This document shows, piece after piece, positions 60,192 to 64,000 of a DNA stretch of 64,000 nt. Both the position numbers and the translations under genes were made by a program. Under the pieces are notes generated by a model. It was not told the origin of the DNA, ran no database searches, and saw only the letters and a program-made list of their open reading frames with translations. The DNA lies in contig JAEUJY010000142.1 of NCBI GenBank assembly GCA_016794525.1, forward strand, positions 29,255 to 93,254. The letters are read 5' to 3'. Position 1 is the stretch's first letter, and each line of letters opens with the position of its first letter. This DNA is from Myxococcales bacterium. GTDB lineage: Bacteria > Myxococcota_A > Polyangia > Haliangiales > Haliangiaceae.

Positions 60192-61370
60192 TCAGCCGAG
60201 CAGCTTGGGGCCGCCGCCGCTGGGGCCGCGGGTGATCGGCTTGGACAGCACGATCCGGCGTCCGGCCTCGCGGCCCGCGGCGTGGGCGCCGTCGATCCGG
60301 AGCCGGCGGCGCTTGTGCACGATCCGGGGGTTGCGCCGCCGGTGGAAGGCGTCGAGGTCGGCGTCGGCGATCCAGATCAGGCCGGTGCCGGCCAGCGCGC
60401 CGGCCTGCGCGCCCAGCTTGTCGTGGAAGCCCTGGATCACGCCGGCCTGATAGCGCATGCGATCGTGGCCGCTCTTGACCCGCGCGTCGTTGCGGTTGGC
60501 CTGCCACAGCCGCTCGGCGGTCGCGCGCAGGAACTCGTAGACGTGCTCGGCCATGTCGAGGTTGGGCGCGGTGCCGGTCAGCTCGTAGGTGTGACCGCTC
60601 CGGCCCAACAGCGGCAGGTACACCGGGATCTGCAGGACCTTCACGAAGAAGAACTCGGCGAGGATCCCGGCGATCAGGCTCTCGGCGGTGGTGCGGCGCA
60701 CGGTGGGATCGCCGACGTGGCGCACCTGGTAGTCGCGCTGCCCGGGCACGCCGTCGAGGTTGTGGCGCAGCATCAGCTCGTGGGCGGTGCGCATCGCCAG
60801 CTCGGCCTCGTGCTGGTTGGCGCTGCCGGCGAGCGCGAGCAGCTTGCGGATCTTGTCGAGGGTGCGATCGATCGGCGCGGCCGAGCCGGCGACCGGCACC
60901 GGCGCGCCGTGGGCGCGGGCGTCGATGCCGCGGGCCTCGCACACCTCCTGGAACGTCGGGCCGTGGGGATCCTCGTGGTGCGCGGCCAGCACCTCGTCGA
61001 CGTACTGGTGGGCCATCTCGTGCAGCAGCACCGACACCACCTCGGGCCACGGCCGGGCGATCAACATCGGCCGCGACAGCTCGAGCCGGCGGCCCGCGCG
61101 CGTCCACTGGCCGAGCCGGGTCGAGGTGTCGGCCAGGACCAGCATCGGCGGCTTCAGGCGGTTCTTGAAGCGCGCGTGGTTCTCCCACGCGTAGACCCGG
61201 ACCAGCTCGCGCAGCAGCGCGGCCTCGAGCTCGGCCGACAGGGCGGCCGCCGGTGGCGGTGGTGGTGGTGACGGCGGAGGCGGGCTCGCCGTCGTCGACG
61301 GGCCTGACGTGGCCCCAGGCCCGGTCGATGAGGTCGGTGACGCCGCCCACGGGAACCCTTGCTGCTGCAC
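60192..61370 (-). CDS. SprT-like metalloprotease domain fused to DUF2786
   Basis: 392 residues from a GTG at 61370. After a Pro/Ser-rich start (1-45) comes a SprT-like domain with LLHEMAHQY (HExxH near 116) and an upstream helix LELSRPML. A DUF2786 segment follows: TLDKIRKLLALAGSANQHEAELAMRTAHELMLRHNL (about 168-205). The remainder is a helical domain and a basic tail. SprT/Spartan proteases act on DNA-protein crosslinks in eukaryotes, while bacterial fusions with DUF2786 are uncharacterised and common in phage-rich and environmental genomes. The start is fixed by TAGGCT 6 nt upstream. Confidence 0.85.
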   Translation of the reverse strand: MQQQGFPWAASPTSSTGPGATSGPSTTASPPPPSPPPPPPAAALSAELEAALLRELVRVYAWENHARFKNRLKPPMLVLADTSTRLGQWTRAGRRLELSRPMLIARPWPEVVSVLLHEMAHQYVDEVLAAHHEDPHGPTFQEVCEARGIDARAHGAPVPVAGSAAPIDRTLDKIRKLLALAGSANQHEAELAMRTAHELMLRHNLDGVPGQRDYQVRHVGDPTVRRTTAESLIAGILAEFFFVKVLQIPVYLPLLGRSGHTYELTGTAPNLDMAEHVYEFLRATAERLWQANRNDARVKSGHDRMRYQAGVIQGFHDKLGAQAGALAGTGLIWIADADLDAFHRRRNPRIVHKRRRLRIDGAHAAGREAGRRIVLSKPITRGPSGGGPKLLG

Positions 61371-61376
61371 CCGAGC

Positions 61377-61382
61377 AGCCTA
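61377..61382 (-). promoter_or_regulatory. -10 element of the SprT/DUF2786 gene
   Basis: TAGGCT, then 6 nt to the GTG at 61370. Confidence 0.6.
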
Positions 61383-61462
61383 GCCGAGCCGATCGCCGGA
61401 CGCGACATCGGAGATCGCCCCGCCGGCCGCGGCAAGCCACCGCAGCGCCCGGCCCGGTCCGG

Positions 61463-61468
61463 TAGCAT
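61463..61468 (+). promoter_or_regulatory. -10 element of the bd-like oxidase operon
   Basis: TAGCAT. Distances to the three possible starts are 5 nt (GTG 61474), 8 nt (GTG 61477) and 11 nt (ATG 61480); 8 nt fits the rest of the window. Confidence 0.5.
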
Positions 61469-61476
61469 CGCAGGTG

Positions 61477-62882
<1,406 letters not shown>

Positions 62883-62886
<4 letters not shown>

Positions 62887-63863
62887 GCACCCCGTACGTC
62901 GCGCTGTTGGTCGTCACCTTCGCGCTGCACGCGCTCTTGATCGGCTTCGTCCTGGCCGGCACCGCGTACGTCGCGATCCGCGGGCTGCGCGGCGGCGACG
63001 ATCCGCTGGCCGCGGCGTCGCGCGACTGGCTGCCGTTCGCGCTGGGCGCGGCGATCACCGCCGGCGTCGCGCCGCTCCTGTTCGTCCAGGTGCTCTACCA
63101 GCCGCGCTTCTACACCGCGAACCTGCTCTTGTTCGTGCGCTGGCTGGCGATCGTGCCGGCGCTGATCGTCGGCTTCTACGCGCTGTACCTGGGCAAGAGC
63201 GCGCGGGCCGCGGCGTGGTCGGCGCGGGCCCGCGCCGCGGTCGCGACGCTGGCGCTGGCGTGCTTCGTCTTCGTCGCGTGGTCGTGGATCGAGGACCACG
63301 CGCTGGCGATGCAGCGCGATCCCGCGACCTGGGCCGCGCACTACGGCCGCGGCGCGCTGCGCCACCGCGATCCGACGATCGCGCCGCGGCTGGCGATGTG
63401 GCTCGGCGTCGCGGCGGCGGTGTGGCCGCTCGGCATGCTGTACGCCGCGCCGGGCGTCGCCCCCCGACGGCTGGCGGCGATCGCGCTGGGCGGGCTGGCG
63501 GTCGCGGCGCTGGGCGCGGCGCTGGCCGCCGGCGCCACCGACGCCCGCAGCGTCATCGACGTCGCCGCCGCCCGCGGCTGGCTGTACGGCCTGGCCGCCG
63601 CCACCGCCGCGCTGGCGCTGGCGTGGGGCGCGGTCGCGCTGGGGCGGGCCCCGGCGCGCGGCGCGATCGCCGCCGCGACCGTCGCGCTGGCGCTGACGCT
63701 GGCCGGCGCGCGCGAGGCGATGCGGGCCGCGGCGATCGATCCGCGGCTCGCGACCCGGGTCGAGCACGCCCAGGGGCTGCCCCTGTTCGTCGCCGCGCTG
63801 GCGCTGGGCGGCGCGGCGATCGGCTGGTGCCTGGTGATCGCGCGGCGCGCGACCCGCGGCTGA
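62883..63863 (+). CDS. CydB-like membrane partner subunit
   Basis: 326 residues, GTG start overlapping the upstream TGA (GTGA), so it is made with the bd-like subunit. About eight hydrophobic helices, with FVQVLYQPRFYTANLLLFVRW and IEDHALAMQRDPATWAAHYGRG as the most distinctive loops. Size and partner position fit subunit II of a bd-like complex, but similarity to classical CydB is weak by eye. Confidence 0.72.
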
Positions 63864-63925
63864 GAGCCTGTAAGTATTTCCAGGTCCGGATCGACACGGC
63901 CCGCGGCGTGTGATCAGGTCGGTGC

Positions 63926-64000
63926 ATGAGCACCGGCAAGCTCTTCGACGACGACGCGCTGCAAGCTCCGAGCACGGAGGCGACGCTGCCCGAGGAGGAC
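63926..64000 (+). CDS. Start of an unidentified gene (3' truncated by window)
   Basis: 25 codons visible from an ATG: acidic, no signal peptide (begins MSTGKLFDDDALQAP). The 60 nt upstream include TAAGTATTT, the only AT-rich stretch near, which could be a promoter about 50 nt away. Too little to identify. Confidence 0.4.
   Translation, partial: MSTGKLFDDDALQAPSTEATLPEED

Overview
The window is very GC-rich DNA (roughly three quarters G+C by eye) with dense lipoproteins, giant TPR and HEAT proteins, a Ser/Thr kinase, PP2C and FHA proteins, tandem C-type lectins, a MYXO-CTERM-like tail and DUF4157 proteins. This points to a myxobacterium, most likely of the Haliangium/Kofleria branch of Myxococcota. 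That placement is inference from gene content; no rRNA gene is present.

Layout. 1-3.9 kb: the 3' end of a modular, effector-like gene, an FGE/SUMF-fold lipoprotein and a small lipoprotein. 4-7.4 kb: a phospho-signalling cluster of PP2C phosphatase, FHA/sigma54-type regulator and Ser/Thr kinase. 7.5-13.4 kb: a 1585-residue DUF4157 protein with three HExxH motifs and an HNH-like C-terminus, followed with a 4-base overlap by a HEAT protein. 13.5-17.4 kb: two SPFH membrane proteins, a MYXO-CTERM-like surface protein and a STAS/zinc-ribbon/tail-anchor protein. 17.5-25 kb: a 2111-residue TPR protein divergent from a GHKL ATPase. 25-29.7 kb: an operon of two DUF4139-type proteins plus an ABC exporter. 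29.8-33.7 kb: a membrane STAND-like ATPase with a long HEAT domain. 33.7-36.2 kb: queF, a candidate structured RNA, a DUF3829-like secreted protein and a hexanucleotide satellite. 36.2-40.7 kb: a ribbon-helix-helix protein, an AAA+ ATPase of the contractile-injection-system type, a DUF4157 protein with a permuted-papain (LRAT-like) domain, and a small OB-like protein. 40.8-45.7 kb: a lipoprotein, HrpB helicase, PHP lipoprotein and dienelactone hydrolase. 45.7-51.7 kb: a TPR protein with a repeat-encoded acidic tract, coupled to a HEAT protein with a BRCT-like end. 51.8-58 kb: a small membrane protein, a lectin lipoprotein, a barrel-like protein, a metallophosphatase, a PHM-like copper monooxygenase and a TPR secreted protein. 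58-64 kb: a small hypothetical, a BioF2/GNAT acyltransferase, a SprT-DUF2786 protein, a cytochrome bd-like pair whose subunit I carries a fused cytochrome c, and the start of one more gene.

How the parts relate. The DUF4157 proteins and the Afp15-like ATPase are accessory parts of extracellular contractile injection systems (eCIS). No tube, sheath, baseplate or spike gene is in the window, so this looks like an effector/accessory region served by a particle encoded elsewhere. Kinase, phosphatase, FHA and STAS/GHKL genes make a second theme: phospho-dependent control of transcription.

Two sequence-level patterns cut across the genes. First, 17 of about 34 transcription-unit-leading starts have a TANNNT -10 hexamer whose last base lies 6-8 nt before the start codon, which implies leaderless or nearly leaderless mRNAs. 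Most of the other unit-leading genes show a Shine-Dalgarno sequence or a degenerate version of the same -10. Second, a palindromic element begins 4-5 nt after the stop codon of four genes (38841, 56342, 36614 and, diverged, 7398).
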